From Chitinophaga terrae (ex Kim and Jung 2007) (lineage in GTDB: Bacteria > Bacteroidota > Bacteroidia > Chitinophagales > Chitinophagaceae), in contig NZ_FNRL01000016.1 of NCBI RefSeq assembly GCF_900107795.1, positions 80,193-144,192 of the forward strand: DNA of 64,000 nucleotides, in the 5' to 3' direction. Within the stretch, counting starts at the first letter, position 1, and every line of letters begins with the position of its first letter. The notes under the pieces were generated by a model. That model was not told the DNA's origin and searched no databases. It saw nothing but the letters and a program-made list of their open reading frames with translations. Of this stretch, positions 8,295 through 16,984 are shown in pieces. Made by a program: the position numbers and the translations under genes.

Positions 8295-9527
8295 ATGGCA
8301 GAAAAAATTAAAGTTGCTAATCCGGTAGTTGAACTGGACGGAGATGAGATGACACGGATCATCTGGAAATTCATTAAGGACAAGCTGATACTTCCATACC
8401 TGGATGTTGAGATTAAATATTATGACCTGGGAATGGAACATCGTGATGCAACGAACGACCAGGTTACAATTGATGCTGCTAACGCTATCAAAGAAGTAGG
8501 CGTTGGTATCAAATGCGCTACCATCACCCCTGATGAAGCGCGCGTAAAAGAGTTCAACCTGAAACAGATGTGGAAGTCGCCTAACGGTACTATCCGTAAC
8601 ATCCTGGATGGAACTGTATTCCGCGAGCCAATTGTAATGAAGAACGTACCAAGACTGGTTCCGAACTGGACAGCTCCTATCTGTATCGGACGTCACGCAT
8701 TTGGCGACCAATACCGCGCTACCGACTTCCTCACAAAAGGAAAAGGTAAACTGACCATCAAATTTGAAGGCGAAAACGGCGAAGTAAGCGAATTTGAAGT
8801 ATACAACTTTAAAGGCGACGGCGTTGCGCTGGCAATGTATAACACCGACGAATCCATCAAAGGATTTGCGCGCGCTTGTTTCAACCAGGCGTTAATGAAA
8901 AAATGGCCGCTCTACCTGAGCACCAAGAACACCATCCTGAAAAAATACGATGGCCGTTTCAAAGATATCTTCGAAGAGATCTATCAGAACGAATTTAAAA
9001 CCGCTTTCGATGCTGAAGGCTTAACTTATGAGCACCGCCTCATCGACGACATGGTAGCCAGCGCCCTGAAATGGAATGGCAACTTCGTTTGGGCTTGTAA
9101 GAACTACGACGGCGACGTACAATCCGACACCGTTGCACAAGGCTTTGGTTCCCTCGGTTTAATGACTTCCACTCTCATCACTCCTGATGGTAAAATTATG
9201 GAAGCGGAAGCCGCTCACGGTACCGTAACCCGCCACTACCGCGATCACCAGGCTGGTAAACCAACTTCCACCAACCCTATCGCTTCCATCTTCGCATGGA
9301 CACGCGGCCTGGAATTCCGTGGAAAACTGGACAACAACCAGCAATTAATACACTTCTGCAATACCCTGGAACAAGTTTGTATCGAAACTGTTGAAAGTGG
9401 TAAAATGACCAAAGACCTCGCAGTTTGTATCCACGGTAACAAAGTTGAACATGGTAAACATTACCTGTACACAGAAGAATTCCTCGAAGCTATCGACAAC
9501 AACCTGAAAGCTAAGCTGGGCAAGTAA
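8295..9527 (+). CDS. NADP-dependent isocitrate dehydrogenase, eukaryotic-like (type II)
   Basis: A 410-residue homologue of the IDH1/IDH2 branch, not of E. coli Icd. Motifs include VVELDGDEMTRIIWKFIK, KCATITPDEARVKEF, KSPNGTIRNILDGTVFREP (substrate serine loop), PIVMKNVPRLVPNW, DDMVASALKW and EAAHGTVTRHYRDHQ with the NADP-reading R/H residues of this branch. It catalyses the same reaction as the upstream gene, so the two are functional analogues. Length is normal for the family. Spacing from icd is 331 bp, of which 206 are the palindromic element, so separate transcription is possible. A strong terminator follows. Confidence 0.95.
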   Translation: MAEKIKVANPVVELDGDEMTRIIWKFIKDKLILPYLDVEIKYYDLGMEHRDATNDQVTIDAANAIKEVGVGIKCATITPDEARVKEFNLKQMWKSPNGTIRNILDGTVFREPIVMKNVPRLVPNWTAPICIGRHAFGDQYRATDFLTKGKGKLTIKFEGENGEVSEFEVYNFKGDGVALAMYNTDESIKGFARACFNQALMKKWPLYLSTKNTILKKYDGRFKDIFEEIYQNEFKTAFDAEGLTYEHRLIDDMVASALKWNGNFVWACKNYDGDVQSDTVAQGFGSLGLMTSTLITPDGKIMEAEAAHGTVTRHYRDHQAGKPTSTNPIASIFAWTRGLEFRGKLDNNQQLIHFCNTLEQVCIETVESGKMTKDLAVCIHGNKVEHGKHYLYTEEFLEAIDNNLKAKLGK

Positions 9528-9549
9528 TTACCAAGCTGCCAGAAATATT

Positions 9550-9585
9550 AAGAGCGAAGATCGCAATGATCTTCGCTCTTTTTTT
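9550..9585 (+). terminator. Rho-independent terminator after the type II isocitrate dehydrogenase
   Basis: A perfect 13-bp stem (9550-9562 with 9568-9580, loop GCAAT) is followed by a run of seven T. It lies 23 bp after the stop codon. Confidence 0.9.
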
Positions 9586-9606
9586 ATACCTATTTCTGAC
9601 AGGCAA

Positions 9607-11280
9607 TTAATTGAAGTGCATATGCTTCTTCAATATCCTGTCTTCTCCATAAATATCATCAAAGAAAACAAGCGTACCATTCTGCCCTTCCGCCGTAAAG
9701 TAACGCAGGTAGATAGGAATATGTTTTGGTAAATCCACCTGTCTTTTCTCTTCTCTCGCCAACCACGCTCTTACACTGTCTCCCTTATGCGACAGCGTAT
9801 CAGTTCTGACAAGGAACTGCGCCAGGCTGTCCCACTGCTGCACCCTTACACAGCCATGGCTCATAGCGCGCATAGAGTTCTTGAACAAACCACGGTTGTT
9901 GGTATCGTGCAGGTATACACTGTATTTATTCCTGAAGTTAAATTTCATGATGCCAAGGGAGTTGTCCAATCCATCCATTTGCCTCAGCACATAAGGGAAA
10001 TGCCCTTTACTCAGTTTGCTCCAGTTAATGGTTGAAGGATCTACGGTGTTCCCGTCTTTGTCTATCACCTCCAGGTTTTTAGAGGCCAGGTAACCAATAT
10101 TCTTTTGAATGGCAGGCAACATTTCTTTGAACACAATACTGTATGGCACTCTCCAGTATGGGTACATCATGAAATTGGTCATATAGGAGTTCAGTATCGG
10201 CGTCCGGGTTCTTGGCGTACCCACGATAACCCTGGATTCCAACGCTACATTTCCGCTGTCCATTACCCTCAGCGTATATCCCGGCAGGTTAACCATAATG
10301 TAGGTATCAGGCAAGGTATCCGGAAGCTTCCTCCACCTGTCGAGGTTAATCCCTGCCTGCACCACCCAGTCGCGCGCCGTGCGGTTCAGGGCCATCACAG
10401 TCCTCTTACCTGCGATACCGTCAGGATAAATGTTAAACTCTTTCTGGAATGCTTTGATACCTGCTTTCAGGGCCGTACTATCGGTATTGCCGCCGGTAGT
10501 ATCCAGGTGTTTCGATTGTACCAGGCGGTTCATCACCAGCTGGCGGAAAGCTACGGTATCTGTATAGTTCAGCGGCAGCGTATCCCAGTGCAGGTCCTGG
10601 TATTTTGCCTTGAACGATACGATCGCTTCTTTCAGGGCCAGGTAACCGGCATGTGAAGGCTCCAGCGCATGCAGCTGGCTGCTTACATCCTGGTTCTGAA
10701 GGGCCGATTGCAACTGTGCGATCAGCTGGTCGTTGGTGAACAGCGAATCCTTTTTCAGGGAAACGCTGTCGCGGGGCGCTACGCCGAAACGCAGGTCAGA
10801 AGCCATTTTCATAAAGGCGTCTGTCATCAGCACATCCACCTTTGCCCAAAGTGCAGCGTCTTTTTTCGCAGAAGGATCTGTGTTCAATTGGTTCCAGGCA
10901 GCGCTCAGGGCCACGCTATGATACTGTTCAGGCATCAGCCCTGCTTCATCTGCATGCTGGATCATGAACAACATGGAATCGATCATGGGGCTGGCATTGC
11001 CGTTTTTAGACCAATGGCTGGAAGGTTTGTCGTCGCCATAAAATGTGGCAATCGCCTCCGGTCTGAAAGCCTGGATACTGTCTTCCAGTTCACCTTCATT
11101 GTCGCGGAGGGCCGACAGTCTTTCTGCAATACTTTCGGAAATAACCTCATCTAATTGTTTGATGTTGGCTACAATCTGTTTTTGTTTTGGGGCGGTATGC
11201 TTTTTCTTATTAATGCAGGCTAACAGGAAGCATATACAAGATCCGCACAACAAACTGGTAATTAAAAATTTGTTCTTCAT
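9607..11280 (-). CDS. L,D-transpeptidase (YcbB-like) lipoprotein
   Basis: A 557-residue envelope enzyme that makes 3-3 peptidoglycan cross-links or anchors proteins. The N-terminus has a lipoprotein signal ending LLACINKKK (lipobox Cys). Next come a helical scaffold domain, a peptidoglycan-binding module around ALKAGIKAFQKEFNIYPDGI, and the YkuD catalytic domain beginning YIMVNLPGYTLRV. The active site is HDTNN followed by SHGCVRVQQW with C477 as nucleophile. The layout (scaffold, PG-binding, YkuD with inserted region) matches the YcbB/LdtD class. It is transcribed alone, convergent with the isocitrate dehydrogenase. Confidence 0.93.
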   Translation of the reverse strand: MKNKFLITSLLCGSCICFLLACINKKKHTAPKQKQIVANIKQLDEVISESIAERLSALRDNEGELEDSIQAFRPEAIATFYGDDKPSSHWSKNGNASPMIDSMLFMIQHADEAGLMPEQYHSVALSAAWNQLNTDPSAKKDAALWAKVDVLMTDAFMKMASDLRFGVAPRDSVSLKKDSLFTNDQLIAQLQSALQNQDVSSQLHALEPSHAGYLALKEAIVSFKAKYQDLHWDTLPLNYTDTVAFRQLVMNRLVQSKHLDTTGGNTDSTALKAGIKAFQKEFNIYPDGIAGKRTVMALNRTARDWVVQAGINLDRWRKLPDTLPDTYIMVNLPGYTLRVMDSGNVALESRVIVGTPRTRTPILNSYMTNFMMYPYWRVPYSIVFKEMLPAIQKNIGYLASKNLEVIDKDGNTVDPSTINWSKLSKGHFPYVLRQMDGLDNSLGIMKFNFRNKYSVYLHDTNNRGLFKNSMRAMSHGCVRVQQWDSLAQFLVRTDTLSHKGDSVRAWLAREEKRQVDLPKHIPIYLRYFTAEGQNGTLVFFDDIYGEDRILKKHMHFN

Positions 11281-11528
11281 CTGCAGTTAATCGCTGGCGT
11301 AAAGATAGATTTATATTTAGAGATACGTACTCAGGCGGAGGTTGGATTCAACTATTATGTATTAATTTTTACAGCAGTCTTTCACAAAAAGGGACTGAAT
11401 AAACTTTAAAAATCCTGTTAATAACTTTTTCATATCACAAATTTAAAAAAAAGAGGCTACGATGTTCAGCAGCCTCTCTTTTACACTAAAACTAAAACAA
11501 CTAAAATTTATAGTAACCCCGATAGTAT

Positions 11529-12101
11529 TTACAGCTTGTCTATTGAAATACGCTCAGGGGCCTTCAATTGTTTAAATTTGCTTGGAGTAAGGCCGGTCAC
11601 TTTTTTGAACTGAGCCGATAGGTGCGCTACGCTGCTGTATCCCAGTTTGTAGCTTATCTCACTTAAACTCAACTCATTATATACCAGTAATTCTTTAACC
11701 CTTTCGATTTTCTGCTGGATAATATACTGTTCTATCGTTGTTCCTTCCAACTCCGAAAAGAGATTACTTAAATAGTGGTAGTCCTTATGCAACTTTCCTG
11801 CCAGTAGTGAAGAAAAGTTTTCCTTCATTTCATCCAGATCTGAGTGATGAACTTTTTCTATCACGATACTTTTTATCCCTGCAACCAATTGCTGTTTCTT
11901 ATCGTCGATCAGCGCAAACCCTTCTTTATCCAGGGCTTCTGCGATCGCCTGCAACTGCTGCGGTTCGGGTGTTCCTTTCACCGTCGCCTTTCCCAACTCC
12001 ACCCCTGCTACCTGCAGGTGATGAGCGTTCAGAATGCCGGTAACCACCTTTATGCAGCGTGGACAAACCATATTTTTAATATAAAGATCCGTTGTTGCCA
12101 T
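11529..12101 (-). CDS. AraC-family regulator with N-terminal heavy-metal-associated domain
   Basis: A 190-residue protein that joins an HMA-like domain (DLYIKNMVCPRCIKVV, residues about 5-75, with a CxxC pair) to an AraC-type double helix-turn-helix (IEQYIIQQKIERVKELL through GYSSVAHLSAQFKKVTGLTPSKFKQL). The CxxC pair could bind Cu+ or Zn2+ and sense metal directly, which is inferred. The ATG at 12099-12101 lies 5 bp after the stop of the upstream gene and starts MATTDLYIKN; longer versions would overlap that gene with sequence unlike any domain. Last gene of a minus-strand metal-associated group. Confidence 0.85.
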   Translation of the reverse strand: MATTDLYIKNMVCPRCIKVVTGILNAHHLQVAGVELGKATVKGTPEPQQLQAIAEALDKEGFALIDDKKQQLVAGIKSIVIEKVHHSDLDEMKENFSSLLAGKLHKDYHYLSNLFSELEGTTIEQYIIQQKIERVKELLVYNELSLSEISYKLGYSSVAHLSAQFKKVTGLTPSKFKQLKAPERISIDKL

Positions 12102-12105
12102 TCCA

Positions 12106-12969
12106 TTATCTCCTTTTAACATTAAAAATGTTATGCTCAATCCTAACCAGGAAAGAATTGACTGAATTTCTTGGCATATTACCCGCCATCTGGGTTCTGT
12201 ATGAAAGATCCAGGCGGGTAGTGCTGTTAAAAATGAGTTGCAGCGCCGGGGCAACATCTATATACGAGCCTTTTGCTACCTGGTCTGTATTCGTTTTCCC
12301 CAGGAATTCGACATACAGGTTCAGGTTAGTCTGCTCGAAGCTTTTATACTTTACAGGCAATACCAACAGGCCTGCAGACAGGCTGTAGTTGATCGAATTC
12401 TTTGAAAACTCATAAGGTATATTATCATGAATATTATTCAGATAACGTGTATACCCTACCGTTGTTGATAATGCCAGTTTATGCAGCAGCTGAGTTGCAA
12501 TAATACCGCCGCTGACACCGGAATTGCTTCCTTCCAGGTCCAGGTCCCGGTTCAGGTACGGGCGCTTGAACGTTGATCCATGCTCCATTACAGGGTAAAA
12601 GGGATTATCGATCAACGATCCCCTGGCGTAGGCCGCCATCCTGAAATGCGCATGGGGCTGGTCGCTGGATAGAAAACGGTATTTTGCATAAAACCCTCCT
12701 CCTTCAAGTTTAAAAGACGGCTGCATCATATTCGAAGCATAGCCAAGCAGGTGTACCATCAGTTTCTTATTCACTCCCCACATTACCTCAGGCTCAATAC
12801 GAATGCCATTTTCTCCGGAATGATCCATATTAAAGATCTTGTTTCCCAACCGGAAGCCCAGCGAGTGGGCAGGCATATTGCTTGCCGGCTCTGTATTTAC
12901 ATATAATTCCTGCGCTGCAACAACTTTTCCCAATGCAATGAGCATGGCCAATACTAAAATCTTCTTCAT
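12106..12969 (-). CDS. Secreted outer-membrane beta-barrel-like protein, function unknown
   Basis: A 287-residue protein with a clear signal peptide (MKKILVLAMLIALGKVVAAQ) followed by alternating amphipathic strands and ending in an aromatic-poor strand VRIEHNIFNV. Tyr/Phe-rich segments such as GGGFYAKYRFLSS and TVGYTRYLNNIH fit a beta-barrel of roughly 10-12 strands. It is not recognised as a named transporter. It is flanked by two HMA-domain genes on the same strand (4 bp from the HMA-AraC regulator), so it may move or sense a metal at the outer membrane; this is inferred from position. Confidence 0.65.
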   Translation of the reverse strand: MKKILVLAMLIALGKVVAAQELYVNTEPASNMPAHSLGFRLGNKIFNMDHSGENGIRIEPEVMWGVNKKLMVHLLGYASNMMQPSFKLEGGGFYAKYRFLSSDQPHAHFRMAAYARGSLIDNPFYPVMEHGSTFKRPYLNRDLDLEGSNSGVSGGIIATQLLHKLALSTTVGYTRYLNNIHDNIPYEFSKNSINYSLSAGLLVLPVKYKSFEQTNLNLYVEFLGKTNTDQVAKGSYIDVAPALQLIFNSTTRLDLSYRTQMAGNMPRNSVNSFLVRIEHNIFNVKRR

Positions 12970-12983
12970 ATCAGTAACAGGTA

Positions 12984-13532
12984 TTAAATGGTAACGTGAT
13001 AGATCCGCTGAGCTGTTGCGCCATCGGTTTTATGGCAACAGTTTTCCATTTTCCCTGTCTGATAGCAGGCCATAGTAGTTGCTGAACTGAATTTTTTAAA
13101 CTGTTTGCTGGAAACAAAATCTTTGTCGATCACTGTCAGCTGCTGATCTCCGTTCAATGTCTGGTCCTTTACATTCATAAAATGCAAAGTGCTGCCGCCA
13201 TAGTTGATATGCGTATCATTCTTTACAGCTACTCCGTCGAAGTTCGCTGTCATAACCAGTTTGGCTACAGAAAAACCTGCATCTTCCACCTTGTTCTTGA
13301 TCGCATCGATGTTCACCGGAACATTAGGTTTGAAGATCAGGATGAAAGTAGTGTTATCCAGGTCTGTATCTATTTTATCAACAAATGGCAGGGAAGCCAA
13401 TGATTCGTAAGTTGCTTTGGAGCACATGGCGCAGGTAAGCCCTGAAGCATGCAAGCTGGCTTTTTTAAACTGTTGTGCCTGTGCAGCGAATGTAATACCT
13501 AATGCGAGTAATATTAAAGAGAAGAATTTCAT
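12984..13532 (-). CDS. Periplasmic heavy-metal-associated (HMA) domain protein
   Basis: A 182-residue secreted protein: signal peptide MKFFSLILLALGITFAAQAQ, then an HMA fold carrying ASGLTCAMCSKATYESLASL (CxxC metal motif) and a C-terminal extension with further cysteines (MACYQTGKMENCCHKTDG). It probably binds a soft metal such as Cu+ outside the cytoplasm. The ATG at 13530-13532 gives the correct signal peptide; an upstream start at 13592 adds non-conserved residues. It lies between the HYC_CC_PP gene and the barrel gene, in the same direction. Confidence 0.82.
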   Translation of the reverse strand: MKFFSLILLALGITFAAQAQQFKKASLHASGLTCAMCSKATYESLASLPFVDKIDTDLDNTTFILIFKPNVPVNIDAIKNKVEDAGFSVAKLVMTANFDGVAVKNDTHINYGGSTLHFMNVKDQTLNGDQQLTVIDKDFVSSKQFKKFSSATTMACYQTGKMENCCHKTDGATAQRIYHVTI

Positions 13533-13609
13533 GATGATTGATTTGATAAGTGAATAAATGAATTCATACGGGCATGGCAATGCCCATAACAACTAAATGT
13601 TGCCTGGTA

Positions 13610-13999
13610 TCAAATCAGGAAAGTACAGTTACGAACAAATAAGGGAGCTGCGTTATTATCAGGCGGATCATGATGGGCATGATCAAAGCATGATGCCAGC
13701 ATCCTGAAGGAAGGAGTTAGCAGGATCTTCACCGGAAGCTGAAGATCAATTAAGGGGGCAAAGTTTTGTTGAGTAGCTTTGGCAGCCTGGTGAGATTCCG
13801 TCAACTTGCAGAACTTCACCTCATCTTTACAACAATCCATGCCTTTCGCCGGCTTCTTGCATTTATTGCAAACGTCGGCCGGCGTTCCTTTTAAATCAAC
13901 ACCTGCCAGTTTTCCCATACAATAATGCACGTTCACTGCTATCCCGCCCGTAAGCGTGATATACAATGTTGCAAGTAATATGGCGAAAAATCGTTTCAT
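13610..13999 (-). CDS. HYC_CC_PP family protein
   Basis: A 129-residue small secreted protein with signal peptide MKRFFAILLATLYITLTGGI. It carries the family motifs: VHYCMGKLAG, a CNKCKKP pair, MDCCKDEVKFCKL, and a C-terminal block with HAHHDPP and APLFVRNCTFLI. These proteins occur in Bacteroidota next to HMA-domain and outer-membrane metal genes; their biochemical role is not known to me. The cysteine and histidine content suggests metal or redox chemistry. It is the first gene of the three-protein metal group on this strand. Confidence 0.78.
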   Translation of the reverse strand: MKRFFAILLATLYITLTGGIAVNVHYCMGKLAGVDLKGTPADVCNKCKKPAKGMDCCKDEVKFCKLTESHQAAKATQQNFAPLIDLQLPVKILLTPSFRMLASCFDHAHHDPPDNNAAPLFVRNCTFLI

Positions 14000-14036
14000 G
14001 TTGATTTACAAAAATAACAAAAAAAGTGTTTCGTTC

Positions 14037-16016
14037 TTAATTCACGAACCACCATCGCAGTCCCACCCTGAACGCAAAGTTGTTCAAAGGGTACATCGGG
14101 CCTGCATAATTGTTGGTAGCTAATAAAGTGTTAAGATTTTCTCCCCTTATATATGCAGTGAAAGATTTCACCCTGAAATTCACGAAAGCAGCGATATCAG
14201 GTATGTTGTTGGTGATCTTCTGGTTCTGCTGGTAAATAAACTGCCCCAGGAGCGGAGAGTAATCATATGCATAGAACCCTGTATTGTACCGTAATTCTAT
14301 ACCTGTGGATAAGTTCAGGTTGGTGTACAGTTTCTTCTCAAAGGCGAAGCGGTTGCGGGTCCAGAAAGCGGGTACACTCACAGGTCCATCACCGTGGCGT
14401 TGCTGGAACGCAAGATCCAGGTACCAGCTGAAGTAATTAATACTGAACTTCTTGCTGAAAATTACCTGCAACAGGTTAAATAAACCATTAAACTGGGCGC
14501 TATGGTAGTAATCTGTAAAATAAGTGTAGTTATTGAACAGGTAATAATTGACGGTTAAATTATATTTTAACTTATCATTATTCGTAGCAAAGGTCAGTAA
14601 AGTAGTGTTCTCCTTGCCCAGGCTGGTGTTATACCAGGCATCCCGGTTGCTGTTGAAGTACTTGAAAACGTAGCTCGGCTCCCTGTTCACATTGAGCGCC
14701 GATATGGTCACGTCTCCCAGCAGATCGTTGATATGCCTTTTGAGCATACCGGAGAGCATATAGTCGCCAATGTTCTGCCCTACGGCATAAAACTCGCCTT
14801 TGGCGGAAAAATCCCATTTCTGGTTCCGGGTCTTATTCCGGTATTCGCCATGCAGTGCCAGGTTGCTGAAATTGATGTCCGCATCCAGGAAAGTGCCGGC
14901 AGTGCTTTCGAAACGGGCTCCCAGGTTAATGAAGTGGCCCAGGTTGCCTCGCACAGGAAACTGGATAAGCGACAGGTCGTTGGATAATGTCCTGAACTTG
15001 TGTTGGGCTCTTACAGTATCGCCTGGTATAAAGTCGTAGTGATTAACATAAAATGCCGTATCCGCCCCGCTGTCTATAAATCCATAATTCCCGCTTTCGA
15101 TGTTGAAGGTATATTGCACGCGAAATACAGGATCGTATTTATAATAGTCGGTTGTATCGTTAACGTGAATGGTATCACCATGCCCCCAGTCGTATTGCTG
15201 CTGGATAAGGAAACCGGTTTCCTTGTAGGTGGATTTCGTAGGGATGGTACTGTTAAAGAAAGAAAAAGTGGTGGAAGCGCCATTACCTATGTTGGTAGGG
15301 ATGGTTTTACGCTGTTTGAAGCTGTTGTTATGCAGGAAAGTATCGCTTCGGATACCGCCATTCTCGCCGCCGTTGATCTTGTTGTTGTAAAAGCTCAGGT
15401 AAGTATTGGCTCTTTTGTTTTTGGTCTGGTAACGGGCGGTTAACCTGTAAAAATCATGACTGGTATTCTGTGAACGATAATATCCCGGTGCATTGATCTT
15501 CCGGTAATCGAAAGCAAAGTTGAAACGCTCTGTCCTGTTCTGGGTATGAGATACGCCAATAACCTGTTCCTGCTTGCTGCCAACCAGGTATTGCAGTTCG
15601 GTATAAGGACGGGTAGTGAAATAGAACTTCGCATCTTTATGCTTGTTCATATACACGTCGTAGGCGTGGTACCCCGGATCGAATCCTGGTTTCAGGACAG
15701 GAGTAAATATCGTGTTATAGGCGGCAGATCCTGTATTTCCGAGGGTTGTGTAGCTGGCAGGCACTCTCAGGAAATTGGTCTGGAAATCGTTGATCGATGA
15801 GTCCATCCTATAAGTGGTGGGTTCGCCCATATACTTATAGCTGATGGTCAGCGTATCCGGCTCGTGTTCGTGTTTAGAGGTATCACGCTGCATCCTGCTG
15901 TTACCACTGTTAACAGCGCCTCCGCCCATATTTGTAAAACGGCCTGAATTAAACTGGGCTTTTACATGAATCCCACAACAGAACAGCAGCGCTGTAAAAA
16001 TGAAAAATTGCTTCAT
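14037..16016 (-). CDS. Putative outer-membrane porin (Porin_10 type)
   Basis: A 659-residue protein with signal peptide MKQFFIFTALLFCCGIHVKAQ and a low-complexity N-terminal plug region, then many amphipathic strands rich in Y, F, N and T (TRPYTELQYLVGSKQEQ, RFNFAFDYRKINAPGYYRSQ, AFRVGLRWWFVN at the C-terminus). The terminal aromatic strand is typical for BamA-inserted barrels. It resembles the large putative porins of Bacteroidota usually encoded beside purine nucleoside phosphorylase or sulfate genes. Specificity is unknown. It follows PNP by 19 bp and is probably co-transcribed. Confidence 0.8.
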   Translation of the reverse strand: MKQFFIFTALLFCCGIHVKAQFNSGRFTNMGGGAVNSGNSRMQRDTSKHEHEPDTLTISYKYMGEPTTYRMDSSINDFQTNFLRVPASYTTLGNTGSAAYNTIFTPVLKPGFDPGYHAYDVYMNKHKDAKFYFTTRPYTELQYLVGSKQEQVIGVSHTQNRTERFNFAFDYRKINAPGYYRSQNTSHDFYRLTARYQTKNKRANTYLSFYNNKINGGENGGIRSDTFLHNNSFKQRKTIPTNIGNGASTTFSFFNSTIPTKSTYKETGFLIQQQYDWGHGDTIHVNDTTDYYKYDPVFRVQYTFNIESGNYGFIDSGADTAFYVNHYDFIPGDTVRAQHKFRTLSNDLSLIQFPVRGNLGHFINLGARFESTAGTFLDADINFSNLALHGEYRNKTRNQKWDFSAKGEFYAVGQNIGDYMLSGMLKRHINDLLGDVTISALNVNREPSYVFKYFNSNRDAWYNTSLGKENTTLLTFATNNDKLKYNLTVNYYLFNNYTYFTDYYHSAQFNGLFNLLQVIFSKKFSINYFSWYLDLAFQQRHGDGPVSVPAFWTRNRFAFEKKLYTNLNLSTGIELRYNTGFYAYDYSPLLGQFIYQQNQKITNNIPDIAAFVNFRVKSFTAYIRGENLNTLLATNNYAGPMYPLNNFAFRVGLRWWFVN

Positions 16017-16035
16017 CCGAAAGTAACAAAAGCGT

Positions 16036-16857
16036 TTATAATTGCCGGATTAATTCACTAAAGATAAATGTAAGCTTTGGTTCTGCATCTTTAGCTGCTG
16101 CCAGTACCTCTTCGTGGGTAATTACGTTTTCTTCCTCGCGGATCCCTATATCGGTAATTACGCTCATGGCAAATACCTTCAGACCTGAATGTACAGCTAC
16201 AATTACTTCCGGAACGGTGCTCATACCAACGGCATCGCCCCCGATAATGTGCATATAGCGGTATTCGGCCCTTGTTTCGAAGGTTGGTCCCTGAACGCCA
16301 ACGTACACGCCGCTGTGTACATCTATGTTATTAGCTGCAGCGATATTGAAAGCAGTCAGTATTAAATCTTTGTTATATGGTTCGCTCATATCAGGGAACC
16401 TTGGACCGAGTTTATCGTCATTTTTTCCTCTCAGGGGGTGTTCGGGCTGCAGGTTGATATGGTCCCGGATGATCATCAGGTCGCCCACTTCAAAATCGGG
16501 GTTCATTCCTCCTGCCGCATTGGAAATCAATAAAGTTTCAATTCCCAGCGCTTTCATTACCCTCACGGGGAAGGTCACCTGTTGCATGGTGAATCCTTCA
16601 TAATAGTGAAACCTTCCAGCCATTGCCACTACGGGCCTGTCTTCCATAAATCCCAGGATCAATTTGCCTGAATGGCCTTCTACGGTAGATTCAGGGAAAT
16701 GTGGTATATCACTATATGGAATGGAGATCGAATCTTCTATTTCTTCAGCCAGGTTTCCAAGTCCGCTGCCTAAAATGATCCCTGCTACAGGTTTCTCCTT
16801 CCAAAACTGGTTGATATAGTCCCTGGCTGCTTCAATCTTAGCTGTTAATTCACTCAT
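16036..16857 (-). CDS. Purine nucleoside phosphorylase (PNP-I, trimeric type)
   Basis: A 273-residue cytoplasmic enzyme that splits inosine/guanosine with phosphate to free base and ribose-1-phosphate. Motifs: GIILGSGLGNLAEEI (phosphate loop), VEGHSGKLILG, AGRFHYYEGF, NAAGGMNPDF, GVYVGVQGPTFETRAEYR and DAVGMSTVPE (base and ribose site), with a C-terminal N-containing loop ITDIG. Length matches the trimeric low-molecular-mass class. Divergent from sucC, followed closely by the porin gene. Confidence 0.95.
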   Translation of the reverse strand: MSELTAKIEAARDYINQFWKEKPVAGIILGSGLGNLAEEIEDSISIPYSDIPHFPESTVEGHSGKLILGFMEDRPVVAMAGRFHYYEGFTMQQVTFPVRVMKALGIETLLISNAAGGMNPDFEVGDLMIIRDHINLQPEHPLRGKNDDKLGPRFPDMSEPYNKDLILTAFNIAAANNIDVHSGVYVGVQGPTFETRAEYRYMHIIGGDAVGMSTVPEVIVAVHSGLKVFAMSVITDIGIREEENVITHEEVLAAAKDAEPKLTFIFSELIRQL

Positions 16858-16902
16858 CGGTTTTATACTATATTAATTATAACGGAACAAAAATAGCCCG
16901 TG

Positions 16903-16910
16903 CAAAGGTA
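16903..16910 (-). promoter_or_regulatory. Candidate -7 element (TACCTTTG) for PNP
   Basis: The minus strand reads TACCTTTG, 45 bp before the PNP start. A TTTG lies upstream at 16923-16926, but only 12 bp away, so the -33 box is not supported. Confidence 0.4.
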
Positions 16911-16984
16911 TTTTTTAATTCACAAATGAATGCAGTTTTATATTTAAAACATAATGACCTATTTTAGCGGCAAATTTTATTCCG

